The notes: generated by a model not told the origin, from the letters alone. Positions 44,185-52,679 are shown, counted from the first letter of the stretch. The stretch: DNA of 64,000 nucleotides from an uncultured Coriobacteriaceae bacterium (GCA_902786015.1 CADAAU010000002.1:124001-188000), one strand, 5' to 3'. Translations and numbers: made by a program.

Positions 44185-44346
44185 CCGCACATTCCACCTA
44201 CAGACGAGGGACTGGGAGGACGGCTTCGCCGACGGCCAGGTGGCCGGCCAGGCCGCCTCGATTGACGGCTGGCGGCCGACCACCCCGGACCGGTGTGCCT
44301 GGCACGTGGCCCATGCGACGGACCAGCGTGCCAGGTACACCGGTCC
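44185..44346 (+). pseudogene. ChW-repeat remnant followed by GGACC-type four-arm element
   Basis: At 44185-44285 the plus strand encodes VRTFHLQTRDWEDGFADGQV and then AASIDG, matching the ChW repeat and the extreme end of the large surface protein at 56.5-56.8 kb. It has no start and is an isolated scrap. It runs into a GGACC palindrome: GGACCGGTGTGCCTGGCACG (44286-44305) pairs with CGTGCCAGGTACACCGGTCC (44327-44346). Confidence 0.6.
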
Positions 44347-44413
44347 GTCGCTTCGCAAGGCGGCCCGACGGGGAGGGTCCCCTCGGGCGCTCGCCTCTTT
44401 CTGTTGACGTTCG

Positions 44414-45730
44414 TCATCTGCAGACGCCTGCATATGCGCGCGATAGCTGCGAAAGGCCCCAGAGGGGGACGTTCGCGATCCATCCCTCGTCTCGATACGC
44501 GGAGAGGGATGTCCGGACGCACCTCTGGAGGTCGAAGGTCTCGCGTGCGACCCGCAGGCTCTTCGCCTTGAGGTTCTCGGAGGCCTTCACCTCCAGGGGG
44601 ATGACCCCGGACCCCTCGTCGATGGCGAAGTCGACCTCGGCCGTCGCGCGCTCCGCGCTCCAGTAGAAGGGTCTCCTCCCCTGTGCGAGCAGCTCCTGCA
44701 GCACGTACTGCTCCGTGAGCGCGCCTTTAAACTCCGTGAAGAGGCGCGATCCATCCAGCACGATTGCGGGAGGGAGCTCGGACAGGGCTCCTAGCAGGCC
44801 GACGTCGAGGGCATAGAGCTTGAACGCCGCGAGGTCTTCGTATCCCGACAGGGGGCAGCGCAGCGCCTTCACCCTCGGCACCTTCGTGACGACCCCATAG
44901 TCTCGAAGCCATTGGATTGCCTCCTCAAGGTCCTTCGCCCGCGCCCCTTTGCGTACGGCGCCGTACACGAAGCGCCTGTTCTCTCGCGCGAGCTGGGAGG
45001 GGACGGAGCGCCAGACCATGCGCATGCGCTCCACCAGACGGGCCGGCGCATGCTTCCCGAAGTCGCCCTCGAAGTCCGCGAGAATCTGCAGCTGGATGTC
45101 GCGGGCGCCAAGGAAGTCGGTGGACTCGGCGAATGCGGACACGACTTCGGGCATGCCCCCGACCACAAGGTACTCTCGCAGCATGCGCTCTACGCGCTCC
45201 TTCGCGCTGCGGGATACGAGGCCGAGGTCCCCCCGGCAGATGGCGTCGGCCAGCATTTCCTCGCCCATCGCCATAAGGAATTCCGTGAAGGAGAGGGGCC
45301 GCAGCGTGAAGGAGTCGACCTTGCCCACGGGGAAGGTCTCGCCCTCGTGGAGCTCGATCCCCAGATAGGATCCGGCGGCTGCCACATGGTACTCCCGTGC
45401 CTCCTCGCAGAAGTACTTGAGCGAGGTCAATGCGCGCGGGGCCTCTTGGATTTCGTCGAGGATGAGCAGGGTCGCCTCGGGATTGATGCGCGTTCCGCGG
45501 CGCAGCTCGAGCTCGGAGATGATGCGCTTTGGGTCGAGGTCCTCTAGGAACAGGGACCTGAGCCCTGCCTCCTTGAGGAAGTCGACGTGGACGAAGGATT
45601 CGAAGCGCGTGCGGCCGAGCTCCTTGAGAAGCCAGGTCTTTCCCACCTGGCGCGCACCATAGAGCAGAAGGGGCTTTCGCTGCGGATTCTTCGCCCACAA
45701 ATCAAGGCTGCTTAGCAAAGAGCGATACAT
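44414..45730 (-). CDS. AAA_14/DUF4143-family ATP-binding protein
   Basis: A 438-residue cytoplasmic protein. Walker A is LLLYGARQVGKTWLLKELG, Walker B LLILDEIQEAPRAL, sensor region HVAAAGSYLGIELHEG, then the DUF4143 part (SFTEFLMAMGEE, LREYLVVGGMPEVV) and a C-terminal nuclease-like end (AERATAEVDFAIDEG and VIPLEVKASENLKAKSL) resembling the DxExK core. This fits the AAA_14-DUF4143 family. AAAGGAAAG lies upstream of ATG 45730. Function unknown. It shares the cassette-like neighbourhood of other ATPases in the island. Confidence 0.8.
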   Translation of the reverse strand: MYRSLLSSLDLWAKNPQRKPLLLYGARQVGKTWLLKELGRTRFESFVHVDFLKEAGLRSLFLEDLDPKRIISELELRRGTRINPEATLLILDEIQEAPRALTSLKYFCEEAREYHVAAAGSYLGIELHEGETFPVGKVDSFTLRPLSFTEFLMAMGEEMLADAICRGDLGLVSRSAKERVERMLREYLVVGGMPEVVSAFAESTDFLGARDIQLQILADFEGDFGKHAPARLVERMRMVWRSVPSQLARENRRFVYGAVRKGARAKDLEEAIQWLRDYGVVTKVPRVKALRCPLSGYEDLAAFKLYALDVGLLGALSELPPAIVLDGSRLFTEFKGALTEQYVLQELLAQGRRPFYWSAERATAEVDFAIDEGSGVIPLEVKASENLKAKSLRVARETFDLQRCVRTSLSAYRDEGWIANVPLWGLSQLSRAYAGVCR

Positions 45731-45887
45731 ACACCCAACTTTCCTTTGTAATTTGCAGGAGTATAGCACAAACATAGAATGTAAATACGTCCCGTGTTTG
45801 AGGTCGGTGCATGGGACAGGGAACGCGTGGTAAAGGGTCGCCCCCGCTCATCACGAATGACGAGTCTGGCGTTGACCACGTGCCCGG

Positions 45888-45925
45888 CGCCGTTACGTTG
45901 CCCAGAGGGTTTTGTAACGGCGCCG
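45888..45925. repeat. Palindrome GGCGCCGTTACGTTGCCC
   Basis: The arms GGCGCCGTTACGTTGCCC and GGGTTTTGTAACGGCGCC pair with a few mismatches and share GCCGTTAC with the 42381 element. Located before the MNT gene. Confidence 0.65.
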
Positions 45926-45975
45926 CTCGCATGCGCTAAAATCGGTCTCACGGCGCATTCGTTGGAGGGAGTCCA

Positions 45976-46281
45976 ATGGACGAGGAAGGTCCATACGGCT
46001 TGCGGAGTGAGGTGCTAAGCGGCATATGTGCCCTTGCGCAGAAATACGATCTCGAGCGCCTGGTCCTCTTTGGTTCCCGTGCGCGTGGCGACAATCGTCC
46101 TCGTAGTGATATCGACTTGGCTTGCAGCGGAGGTGACTTTGCGCGGTTTTCTGTAGGCGTGGATGAACTCGTTCCTACGCTGCTCCAATTTGACTTCGTG
46201 AGTCTGGATGGACCCATGCAAGCCGGTCTTGCCGAGGCCATCGACCGAGAGGGCGTGGTGCTCTATGCCAAACAAGCTTGA
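45976..46281 (+). CDS. MNT-domain nucleotidyltransferase (antitoxin of a HEPN/MNT module)
   Basis: The 101-residue product is a minimal nucleotidyltransferase: LVLFGSRARGDNRPRSDIDL contains the GSRARG and SDIDL motifs that bind nucleotide and metal. MNT proteins of this type (MntA) poly-AMPylate the HEPN toxin HepT on a tyrosine and silence it. GGAGGGAG precedes ATG 45976. The HEPN gene follows with a 17-bp overlap but is truncated after 21 codons, so the antitoxin stands without its toxin. Confidence 0.8.
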   Translation: MDEEGPYGLRSEVLSGICALAQKYDLERLVLFGSRARGDNRPRSDIDLACSGGDFARFSVGVDELVPTLLQFDFVSLDGPMQAGLAEAIDREGVVLYAKQA

Positions 46282-46330
46282 GAACCTCGAACGAGCCCTT
46301 TGGAGCATGCCAAGAGTTTTTGACTACTAA
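46265..46330 (+). pseudogene. Truncated HEPN toxin start
   Basis: MPNKLENLERALWSMPRVFD is the typical beginning of a HEPN protein (HI0074/HepT type), but a stop codon occurs after 21 codons and the rest of the gene is absent. It overlaps the MNT gene by 17 bases, as in intact HEPN/MNT modules. Confidence 0.55.
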
Positions 46331-46463
46331 AGACGTCGTATGCTGCTGGGATGATTGACGATGAGCGGGTGTGGCTCGTAGAAGTCGTTGAACCAGGCGT
46401 CGAGATGGTCGTAGCCCCTGACGCCGAAGCGGAGATGGACCAGTGTACCTGGTACCTGGTCCA
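46331..46463. other. Gene end fragment and GGACC-type palindrome
   Basis: On the minus strand 46331-46435 encodes LRFGVRGYDHLDAWFNDFYE then PHPLIVNHPSSIRRL and a stop, an unrecognised C-terminal fragment. TGGACCAGTGTACC and GGTACCTGGTCCA form the palindrome at 46436-46463. Confidence 0.45.
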
Positions 46464-46467
46464 CGCC

Positions 46468-48075
46468 TCACACCTCGGTGATGCTGCAGGTGTGCTCCTT
46501 GGTGTCGGCGTCGTAGGTCACGGCCACCAGGAGGATCGGCACCCCCAGGTCCCGCAGCACCTGCGGGTAGTCGCGGTCGAGCACCTGGCCCACCGCGGCG
46601 CTCACGGGCCTGTCCCACTTGAGCTCCACGAGAAGCGCCGGCCTTCCCGACCCTCGCCTCGGCAGGTAGGCCACGTCGGCGTAGCCGTGGCCTGAGGGCA
46701 GCTCGTCCACGCACGCCCACTCGTCCACCGCGGCGACCAGTGCCGCCTTGACGACCGCCCGCAGCGCCTGCTCGCCGTTGTAGTGCACCGGCGCGCAGGC
46801 CGCGTCGTGGGCGCGTCCGATCGCCGCGGCCACGGCGGCCTCGTCACGGACGAGCACGGACTCCACGAGCCGCATCGAGTCGCGCATGACGCGGGCGACG
46901 CGGGCGTGGCGGCTCGCCTCGACGGCGTTTCTCAGCTCGCCCCGCACCTCCTCGTTGGGAACCCGCGCCCGCCCGGTGCCCATGTCGTAGCAGAGATAGC
47001 CCAGGTGCACCAGCAGCGTGAGCGCGTCGTCGCGGTCGCTTATCGACGTCATGTCGTTCTGGAACCTCGCGGGGTTTACGCGGATTGCCTCGCCGCCGAT
47101 GGCGCGCAGGACGTCGCACTGCAGCCCCTCGAAGTCCATGTCTATGTAGCGGCGCAGCTCCTCGAAGGTCTCGGTGGAGGGCCAGTAGGATCCCGTCCTG
47201 CCCCTCTCGCATGCGAGCATCACCGAGTAGGGCGCGTAGGCGGCCACGTGGCGCGGCTCGCCGCGAGCGGGCCTGAAGGCCGGCAGGTCGTAGCCGTCGT
47301 ACCAGCGGCGCACGTCGTCGACGTCGAGGCCGCACTCGTCGCACAGTCCCTCGACCTCGCTGTCGGTGAATCCCACGTAGGGGACGTACTGCCCGGGATC
47401 GACCATCGTGTACTCCCTGAAGTCCGAGACGGCCGACTGGTGGGCGTACTTCTTTATGGGCAGGATTCCCGTCATGTAGGCGCCGGCGACGACCTCGGGC
47501 GTGAATGTCGCATCCTTGAACAACGACCGCAGCCACTCGGCGTAGGCGTCCTGGGCGGCGCGGTCGTCCTGCGCGAGGCGGTAGGGCGCGTCCCACTCGT
47601 CTATCACGAAGACGAACTTCCTGCCCGTCGCCTCGACGACGTCCCAGAACGCGTCCTTGAGTGGGCTCCCGCCGCCCGCGTAGCCCTCGCCTGCGTCCGG
47701 GAGCACACGGCGCAGCTCGCCGAGCAGCAGCCTTCTGAGCTCGGGGACCACGCCTGCGGGGCCGGCGGCCTCGATCACCCCCGTCATGTCAAGCTTGACG
47801 ACGTTGTACGCGTTGAGGTGCTCGTCCCAGCCGTCGCGACGCGACACCTCGAGCCCCTCGAAGAGCTCACGCGAGTCGCAGCCGCGGCTGTAGAACGCCG
47901 CGACCGCCTGCGCCGCGTAGCTCTTGCCGAAGCGCCTCGGGCGGCTCACCATAACGAGCCCCCTCGTGGTGTTGAGCGTGGAGTCGAAGAGCGACACGAG
48001 GCCTGTCTTGTCCACGTACTCGCTGCCGACTATCCTCGCGAATCCCTCGTTGCCAGGGTTTACGTAGCGTCCCAC
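46468..48075 (-). CDS. AAA-ATPase with C-terminal PD-(D/E)XK nuclease domain (DUF1703 type), second copy
   Basis: A 535-residue paralogue of the gene at 42418-44067 with the same order of motifs: MGRYVNPGNEGFARIVGSEY, Walker A SRPRRFGKSYAAQA, KFVFVIDEWDAPYRLAQDD, AGAYMTGILPIKKYAHQSAV, WYDGYDLP, FQNDMTSISDRDDALTLLVH, and the nuclease GHGYADVAYLPRRGSGRPAL followed by LVELKWDR. The GTG start at 48075 follows GGGAGGC. Differences are spread over the whole length and there is no frame damage, so it is probably expressed. Partner gene unknown. Confidence 0.82.
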   Translation of the reverse strand: MGRYVNPGNEGFARIVGSEYVDKTGLVSLFDSTLNTTRGLVMVSRPRRFGKSYAAQAVAAFYSRGCDSRELFEGLEVSRRDGWDEHLNAYNVVKLDMTGVIEAAGPAGVVPELRRLLLGELRRVLPDAGEGYAGGGSPLKDAFWDVVEATGRKFVFVIDEWDAPYRLAQDDRAAQDAYAEWLRSLFKDATFTPEVVAGAYMTGILPIKKYAHQSAVSDFREYTMVDPGQYVPYVGFTDSEVEGLCDECGLDVDDVRRWYDGYDLPAFRPARGEPRHVAAYAPYSVMLACERGRTGSYWPSTETFEELRRYIDMDFEGLQCDVLRAIGGEAIRVNPARFQNDMTSISDRDDALTLLVHLGYLCYDMGTGRARVPNEEVRGELRNAVEASRHARVARVMRDSMRLVESVLVRDEAAVAAAIGRAHDAACAPVHYNGEQALRAVVKAALVAAVDEWACVDELPSGHGYADVAYLPRRGSGRPALLVELKWDRPVSAAVGQVLDRDYPQVLRDLGVPILLVAVTYDADTKEHTCSITEV

Positions 48076-48203
48076 GTTGGCCTCCCTCTCGTTGCCGTCC
48101 CTAGGGCCGATTATACCTTGTGCAGCGTGGGTGCCGCTCGCGAAGGCGGGCGAAGAAGACGGCCCCGGGACCGTTGCCGATTAGACATTTCTTTATACAG
48201 GGG

Positions 48204-48366
48204 ATGAGGGACTATTCCTACTGCATAAGGGTCGCGCGCGTAACGCCCTGCCCACGCATCGCGTCGGCGTGGGACGACGGGATCGGAATCTCGCCGAAGC
48301 GCCTTTGGACGGACTGCGGCTCCGTTGGCTTGGACTGGCACACGAACCATATGCCCGGCGACGCTT
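48204..48366 (+). pseudogene. DUF2442 remnant
   Basis: MRDYSYCIRVARVTPCPRIA, then DDGIGISPKRLWTDCGSVGL matches the two ends of the intact DUF2442 gene at 40741-41049, with the middle missing. An internal deletion makes it a pseudogene. Confidence 0.65.
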
Positions 48367-48535
48367 CGCACGAGCGTGGAGTGGCCTCTAGCCCCGCTTG
48401 TGTCCCAGGCTCTGCCCGGGCGCGGAGTGGGGGACTGCTCTGCGCCGTCTACTCGTCAGCCACGGCATCGCCCAAACGTTCCCGATCGACGGTCGGAGGC
48501 TGACGAGCCCGCAAAGTGTGTAGTTCGGGGATACA

Positions 48536-48762
48536 GACCAGGTACCAGGTACGCCGGTCCGTTTCGCCGGTCCGTTTATATATGGACGTCTGTCGCCTGT
48601 TCGCGCATTGCCGCGACGGCGAGCCTGCTACCGGAGACCACGCGGGTGCCTGCAGAACGAGGCTTGACCGACCATGCGGAATAGTCGCAACGCTCCTCAA
48701 GGGACGTTATGATTGATTACGGAAGATTGCGCTGAGTACGTTAGCGGAAAGGAGGTGCCATC
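48536..48762. other. GGACC palindrome and upstream region of a small antitoxin-like gene
   Basis: GACCAGGTACCAGGTACGCC is at 48536, followed by repeated GGTCCG (48556-48574). The region up to the gene at 48763 holds no other recognised feature apart from its AAAGGAGGTG ribosome site. Confidence 0.5.
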
Positions 48763-48957
48763 ATGGCAACGTCAAGTATCATCGATAACATCAGAATCAA
48801 TAATCCAAAGGTGCTGGAAGAGTATGCTGCGGCCATGGAGGCCGCCGAGAGAGAGCCGATTGCGCCGCTGGCCAGACCCACCGCCAGAAGGATTACCGAC
48901 CTCGCCGAAATGAAGGCGATCATACTTCGCGGAATCGAAAACTGGGGCGGGAAATGA
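48763..48957 (+). CDS. Small antitoxin-like protein
   Basis: A 64-residue protein (MATSSIIDNIRINNPKVLEE, then YAAAMEAAEREPIAPLARPT and RITDLAEMKAIILRGIENWG). The start of about ten residues followed by AEKY/AAME-like helices looks like small antitoxins encoded before GNAT toxins. AAAGGAGGTG precedes ATG 48763. Its stop overlaps a start codon at 48954 of a deleted GNAT gene. Family not recognised by name. Confidence 0.6.
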   Translation: MATSSIIDNIRINNPKVLEEYAAAMEAAEREPIAPLARPTARRITDLAEMKAIILRGIENWGGK

Positions 48958-49158
48958 TCGTATCGGTCATGAGGCAGTGGCCATGGATCAACTCCGCGAT
49001 GTGCAAAACCAAATCGGAGGCACATTGGTCTATCTGGATTGTGAGGCGAATGCGGGATTGATTCGGTTTTACGAAGGCCAGGGCCTTACGTTGCTTGGAG
49101 AGCGGCTTAGCGAGAATGACGGGAAGCGGTACCTGCAGTATCTGAGCTTCGTGTGATG
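48954..49158 (+). pseudogene. GNAT acetyltransferase remnant (putative toxin)
   Basis: ATG 48954 overlaps the antitoxin stop, but after a few codons the GNAT C-terminus appears in another frame: LVYLDCEANAGLIRFYEGQG, LTLLGERLSENDGKRYLQYL and SFV before TGA. Fragments of this form are the end of GNAT-type toxins (FYExxGF and KRYLQML). About 100 N-terminal residues including the acetyl-CoA loop are missing. Confidence 0.6.
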
Positions 49159-49197
49159 ACAAATACGGTCGAAGCTCGTCAGAGACTACAGAAAGGC

Positions 49198-49366
49198 TTG
49201 ACAGTGATGCGACATAGCGCCACGCTCCGTACGGCACGGCACGGCACGGCACGGCATAAGGCGTAGCCGTGCGCTAGTCTCGAGAACCGAATACAGATAC
49301 ATACGCGACGGATGACCGCCGGACTTGGCGGGGGCGAGCATGCCCCGCTCGGTTCGGCGGTTTTTT
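49198..49366 (+). promoter_or_regulatory. Leader region of surface-protein locus 1: ACGGC repeat and hairpin
   Basis: Conserved with 52680-52909. It starts TTGACA (49198-49203) and GCGCCACGCTCC, then five copies of ACGGC (49231-49255), then GTAGCCG, AGAACCGA, TACATACG and GACGGATGACCGCCGG, ending in a long stem (ACCGCCGGAC/GGTTCGGCGGT around GGGGC/GCCCC) and TTTTTT. The hairpin looks like a terminator or attenuator before the gene at 49398. Confidence 0.7.
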
Positions 49367-49397
49367 ATACAAGAATAATCACGAGGGGGAGTTTTGG

Positions 49398-50086
49398 ATG
49401 AGACAGAAGACAGGAAGGAAGCGCTGCGTGCGTTTTTTACTCACGCTGGCGATGGCCGTGGGGTTGTTGCCGGGGATGACTTCGACGGCGCATGCGACAT
49501 GTTTCCCTACGGGAGAAAGCACTTATACGGTTAGGTATTCCTCAGATGGTACATCGGTTGATAATATAGTACTTAATTATGCATACGGTGATGATATTCA
49601 TCAATCAGGAGCAAGTGGCGATTATGTTGGAAAAACATATAGTGCAACTTATAATCTTATATTTACCAAAGTATGCTCCCCAAGTTGCTTCATAACTGCA
49701 GGATGGGATGCTTTCGGGGCCGGCAGCGCGGCGTCTGGGCATCGCGTGCGCGGGCGAAAACCCACAAACTTGGGCCCGCGCGCACAGAATCCGCCCCCTT
49801 TCGGCCAAGATTGTGGGGTGCGTATTCTATGCACCCCACAATCTTGGAGCCTTTGCGGACGTCTCGCCGGTTTTCCCTCCAAGTTTGTGGGTTTTCGCTA
49901 CCTGGCCGGCGTCACGCGGAGGCCAACTCTACCGCTCCCCGCCCCAGCCGACCACGCCTCGCGCCCTCCGTCACCTACGCCGGCCACGTCCAGGGCACGG
50001 GCGACCTGCCCGCCGTGAGCGAAGGCGCGATGCTCGGCACCACCGGCGAGAGCCGCCGACACCGCCGGGCAGTCGAAGAGGGGTGA
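49398..50086 (+). pseudogene. ChW-family surface protein, truncated and interrupted by a palindromic element
   Basis: A good start: GAGGGGGAG before ATG 49398 and a signal peptide (RFLLTLAMAVGLLPGMTSTA then HAT). About 90 residues of AT-rich coding sequence follow, then the reading frame hits the palindromic element at 49755-49897. Beyond it, in another frame, 49970-50086 encodes VTYAGHVQGTGDLPAVSEGA then GTTGESRR, which is the ChW-repeat start seen in the protein ending at 56836. So the middle of the gene is lost and the rest is disordered. It is preceded by the same leader as the larger surface protein. Confidence 0.7.
49755..49897. repeat. Four-arm palindromic element, CCACAAACTTGG type
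   Basis: Arms: CGAAAACCCACAAACTTGG (49755-49773), CCAAGATTGTGGGGTGC (49805-49821), GCACCCCACAATCTTGG (49831-49847) and CCAAGTTTGTGGGTTTTCG (49879-49897). The inner arms are perfect over 17 bases around a 9-bp centre whose minus strand holds TAGAAT. Gaps of 31 bp on both sides repeat the geometry of the elements at 371 and 20440. It lies inside a broken surface-protein gene. Confidence 0.8.
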
Positions 50087-50139
50087 AGCGCAACAGCAAG
50101 TTCGTCATCTGGGGCGACTACGCCGTTTTTCAAGTTCTG

Positions 50140-50225
50140 CAATCTGACCGCTAAAAACAACACAATCTGACCGACAGAAATCTTGCTATATGACCGACGA
50201 AAACACTACAATATGACCGATACGC
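50140..50225. repeat. Four iterons of TGACCG at exact 23-bp spacing
   Basis: TGACCG begins at 50145, 50168, 50191 and 50214, that is 23 bp apart each time, with CAATC or CAATA/CTATA directly before it. The last iteron is about 40 bp from the start of the ATPase gene at 50262. Regular direct repeats of this length resemble binding sites of a cooperative DNA-binding protein or replication iterons. Confidence 0.75.
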
Positions 50226-50261
50226 AGATAGAAACCATAATGCAGATCAGGTGGACCGAGA

Positions 50262-51536
50262 ATGGAATCGAGAACTCCCTATCAGCCCCGCATAGCCGAC
50301 GCCCAGCTCGCCGAGCGGCTGGCCCATGCGGGGGCGGTGGTCATCAGGGGGGCGAAGTGGTGCGGTAAGACGCGCACTGCCGAGCAAGTGGCAAGAAGCG
50401 CTTTGTATTTGCAGGACCCCGATGAGCGAGTAAGCAGCTTGGAGATGGCGCGGACCAAGCCGTCACTCCTCCTGCGTGGAGACCAGCCTAGGCTAATTGA
50501 CGAGTGGCAGGACGCCCCGCAGCTCTGGGATGCGGTTCGGTTCTCCGTGGATCGCGCCGGTGGCTTTGGGCATTACATCCTCACGGGGTCCGCGACTCCC
50601 CGCAGGGGACAGCGCCCTGCGCACTCGGGAACCGGTCGCTTCTCCTTTCTTACGATGCGCCCCATGTCGCTTTACGAGTCTGGGGAGTCCTCGGGCGAGG
50701 TCTCCCTCTCCGCACTTTTCTCCAGTCCAGATGACATCGAGGGAATCGCATGCGGTGACGTGGAGGATGTGGCCCTTCAGGTGTTTCGGGGAGGTTGGCC
50801 CGAGGCGGTAGCCCGTGGAGAGGGTGCCGACACGACAATACCCGCCGACTATGTGGCTGCGGTGGCCGAGGAGGATATCTCCGAGGTGGACGGTGTGGCG
50901 CGCAGCCCCGCGGATGCCCGCCTTGTCATGCGCGCATATGCACGGTGCTCATCTACGATGGCGCAGTCGAAGGCGATTCGCCTGAGCATCACGCAGCGAA
51001 AAGACCCTATTGCGAAGTCTACCTTCGACTCGTACGTCTCCGCGCTCAGGCGCCTTTACGTGTTCGAGGACCTCGAGGCGTGGCGACCGTCGCTTCGGGA
51101 TAAGGTTCGCATCTCGGCGACACCCACGCGGCACTTCGTCGACCCCTCGCTTGCGGCGGCAGCGATGGGAGCGACTCCTGGCATGCTCCTGCGCGACGTG
51201 CCGACGCTTGGAGTGCTGTTCGAGTCGCTCGTGGTGCGCGACCTGCGCGTCTATGCGAGCGCGATGCGGGCTGAGGTGCTCCACTATCACGACGTGAGCG
51301 GCCTCGAGGCGGATGCCGTCGTGGTCGCGCCGGATGGGGGGTGGGGAGCAATCGAGGTGAAGCTGAGCCCGTATGCGGCGGATGAGGCATCGCGAAGCCT
51401 CCAGAGGCTTGCCCGCCGCGTGGATCGCGATTCCGCCGGGGGACCTGCGTTCCTTGCCGTCATCACTTCCGGGGGCTACGCCTATCGCCGGGACGATGGC
51501 GTGTATGTCATACCGGCATCGTGTCTGGCGCCGTAA
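50262..51536 (+). CDS. AAA_14/DUF4143-family ATP-binding protein, second
   Basis: A 424-residue cytoplasmic protein. Walker A is AVVIRGAKWCGKTRTAEQVA, the Walker B area LLLRGDQPRLIDEWQDAPQL, then GHYILTGSATPRRG, FLTMRPMSLYESGESSGEVS, VFRGGWPEAVARGE and the C-terminal HYHDVSGLEADAVVVAPDGG with IEVKLSPYAADEASR, a nuclease-like D...ExK end. This is the AAA_14 plus DUF4143 architecture. ATG 50262 follows GGACCGAGA. Its promoter region carries four 23-bp iterons, which suggests control by a dedicated DNA-binding protein or by the protein itself. Confidence 0.8.
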   Translation: MESRTPYQPRIADAQLAERLAHAGAVVIRGAKWCGKTRTAEQVARSALYLQDPDERVSSLEMARTKPSLLLRGDQPRLIDEWQDAPQLWDAVRFSVDRAGGFGHYILTGSATPRRGQRPAHSGTGRFSFLTMRPMSLYESGESSGEVSLSALFSSPDDIEGIACGDVEDVALQVFRGGWPEAVARGEGADTTIPADYVAAVAEEDISEVDGVARSPADARLVMRAYARCSSTMAQSKAIRLSITQRKDPIAKSTFDSYVSALRRLYVFEDLEAWRPSLRDKVRISATPTRHFVDPSLAAAAMGATPGMLLRDVPTLGVLFESLVVRDLRVYASAMRAEVLHYHDVSGLEADAVVVAPDGGWGAIEVKLSPYAADEASRSLQRLARRVDRDSAGGPAFLAVITSGGYAYRRDDGVYVIPASCLAP

Positions 51537-51952
51537 GAAAATGTGCCAGGGAAAAGGATCTGTGGCCACGTGATTGCGGTCGCGGAGAAAACGCGTCCCC
51601 TGCCCGCGCCAAGAGCAGTATGGACCAGGTACCTGGTACGCGGTCCACTCAATCACGTGTCGGCTCCGACGAGATCCTGCGCCAGGTACGTGGTCCACGT
51701 GAGTTCAAGCCTGCCCGGCCTCGATGTGGTTCCGAAGGGAAATCCCATGAAATGAGGCTCTTGCGTCGGCCGACTGGGCGCGAATCGCTCTGTACCGCGA
51801 GCCCGGAACGCAAAACCCATCCCCGATTCATCGCCCGGCGTTACTTCTCACGGGCGGGCAGGCGATAGCCGCGTCTGCTTGCCGTTTTCGGTCCCGACAC
51901 TGCCGGGCGAGTCGTCGCGCGTCCATGGGCCGTGCCCGGCGTGGGGTGCATT
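51537..51952. other. Intergenic with GGACC palindromes
   Basis: TGGACCAGGTACC and GGTACGCGGTCCA form a palindrome at 51621-51648, followed by GCCAGGTACGTGGTCCACG at 51681-51699, a pair of the four-arm GGACC family. No coding feature is recognised. Confidence 0.55.
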
Positions 51953-52085
51953 GTGTGCGCTTTGGTAGGTTTTCGGCGCGATTCGACCTCCCAACCTACC
52001 CTTTTGCACACAACGCGGGCGATGCGTGCCTTTTGGTAGGTTTTCTGGGCTGAGACGATGCCCAAACGTACCGTTTTGCACACAG
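51953..52085. repeat. Four-arm palindromic element, GTGTGC/TTGGTAGGTT type
   Basis: Arms: GTGTGCGCTTTGGTAGGTT (51953-51971), AACCTACCCTTTTGCACACA (from 51993), GTGCCTTTTGGTAGGTTTTC (from 52026) and AAACGTACCGTTTTGCACAC (from 52063). The arms alternate in direction. It contains GGTAGG, recalling the GTAG signature of REP sequences. Confidence 0.7.
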
Positions 52086-52109
52086 TGCGCCATGAGGGAC
52101 AGACGCGCA

Positions 52110-52524
52110 TGGGGTGTACTTGAATCCGGGGAGCACACTATTCGCGGAGGCATTCGCCTCGGAAAAATTTGTCGACAAAACCGCCACGATTGCTGCCCGT
52201 TAACCTGCGCACCTACCAGAACGACATGTCCTCCCTCAGCCGCGCGGAGAACAAGACCTACAACAGCGAGACCGCGCTCTCATATGCCGTGCGGCCGCCT
52301 ACTATGCTGCGCAAAGGTGGTACACGGAGATCGTGGAGCTTGATTCGGGCAAGGGTTATGCCGACGTGGCCTATCTGCCCTCACTGCGTTGTCCGCACAA
52401 GCCGGCTCTGCTCGTAGAGCTTAAGCGGAACAAGGGCATCGACACCGCGCTCGCGCAAATCCTAGATTGTCGCTACCAAGGACGGCTCGAGCGGGCGTGG
52501 GTGGCTGTCGGCATGACAACGTGA
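52110..52524 (+). pseudogene. DUF1703-type ATPase-nuclease remnant
   Basis: Three pieces of the family are joined: the N-terminus (YLNPGSTLFAEAFASEKFVD and KTATI), a middle scrap (LRTYQNDMSSLSRAENKTYN then SETALSYAVR) and the nuclease end (RWYTEIVELDSGKGYADVAY, PALLVELKRNKGIDTALAQI). At least two deletions and a frame change separate them. It reads almost like the 42418-44067 protein over the preserved parts. Confidence 0.7.
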
Positions 52525-52679
52525 CGGAATACCCCAAGATTCCCGTGGTGGGATGCGGCGACGGTATGGTATCTTATATATGTGTGTGAATGATATGTGA
52601 ATGCACGTCGTCCGCATGGGCGGAGCCCGCAGTGGCGGTGCGACGGCAGGTGACAAAACCGGGGACCGACGGAGGGAGC

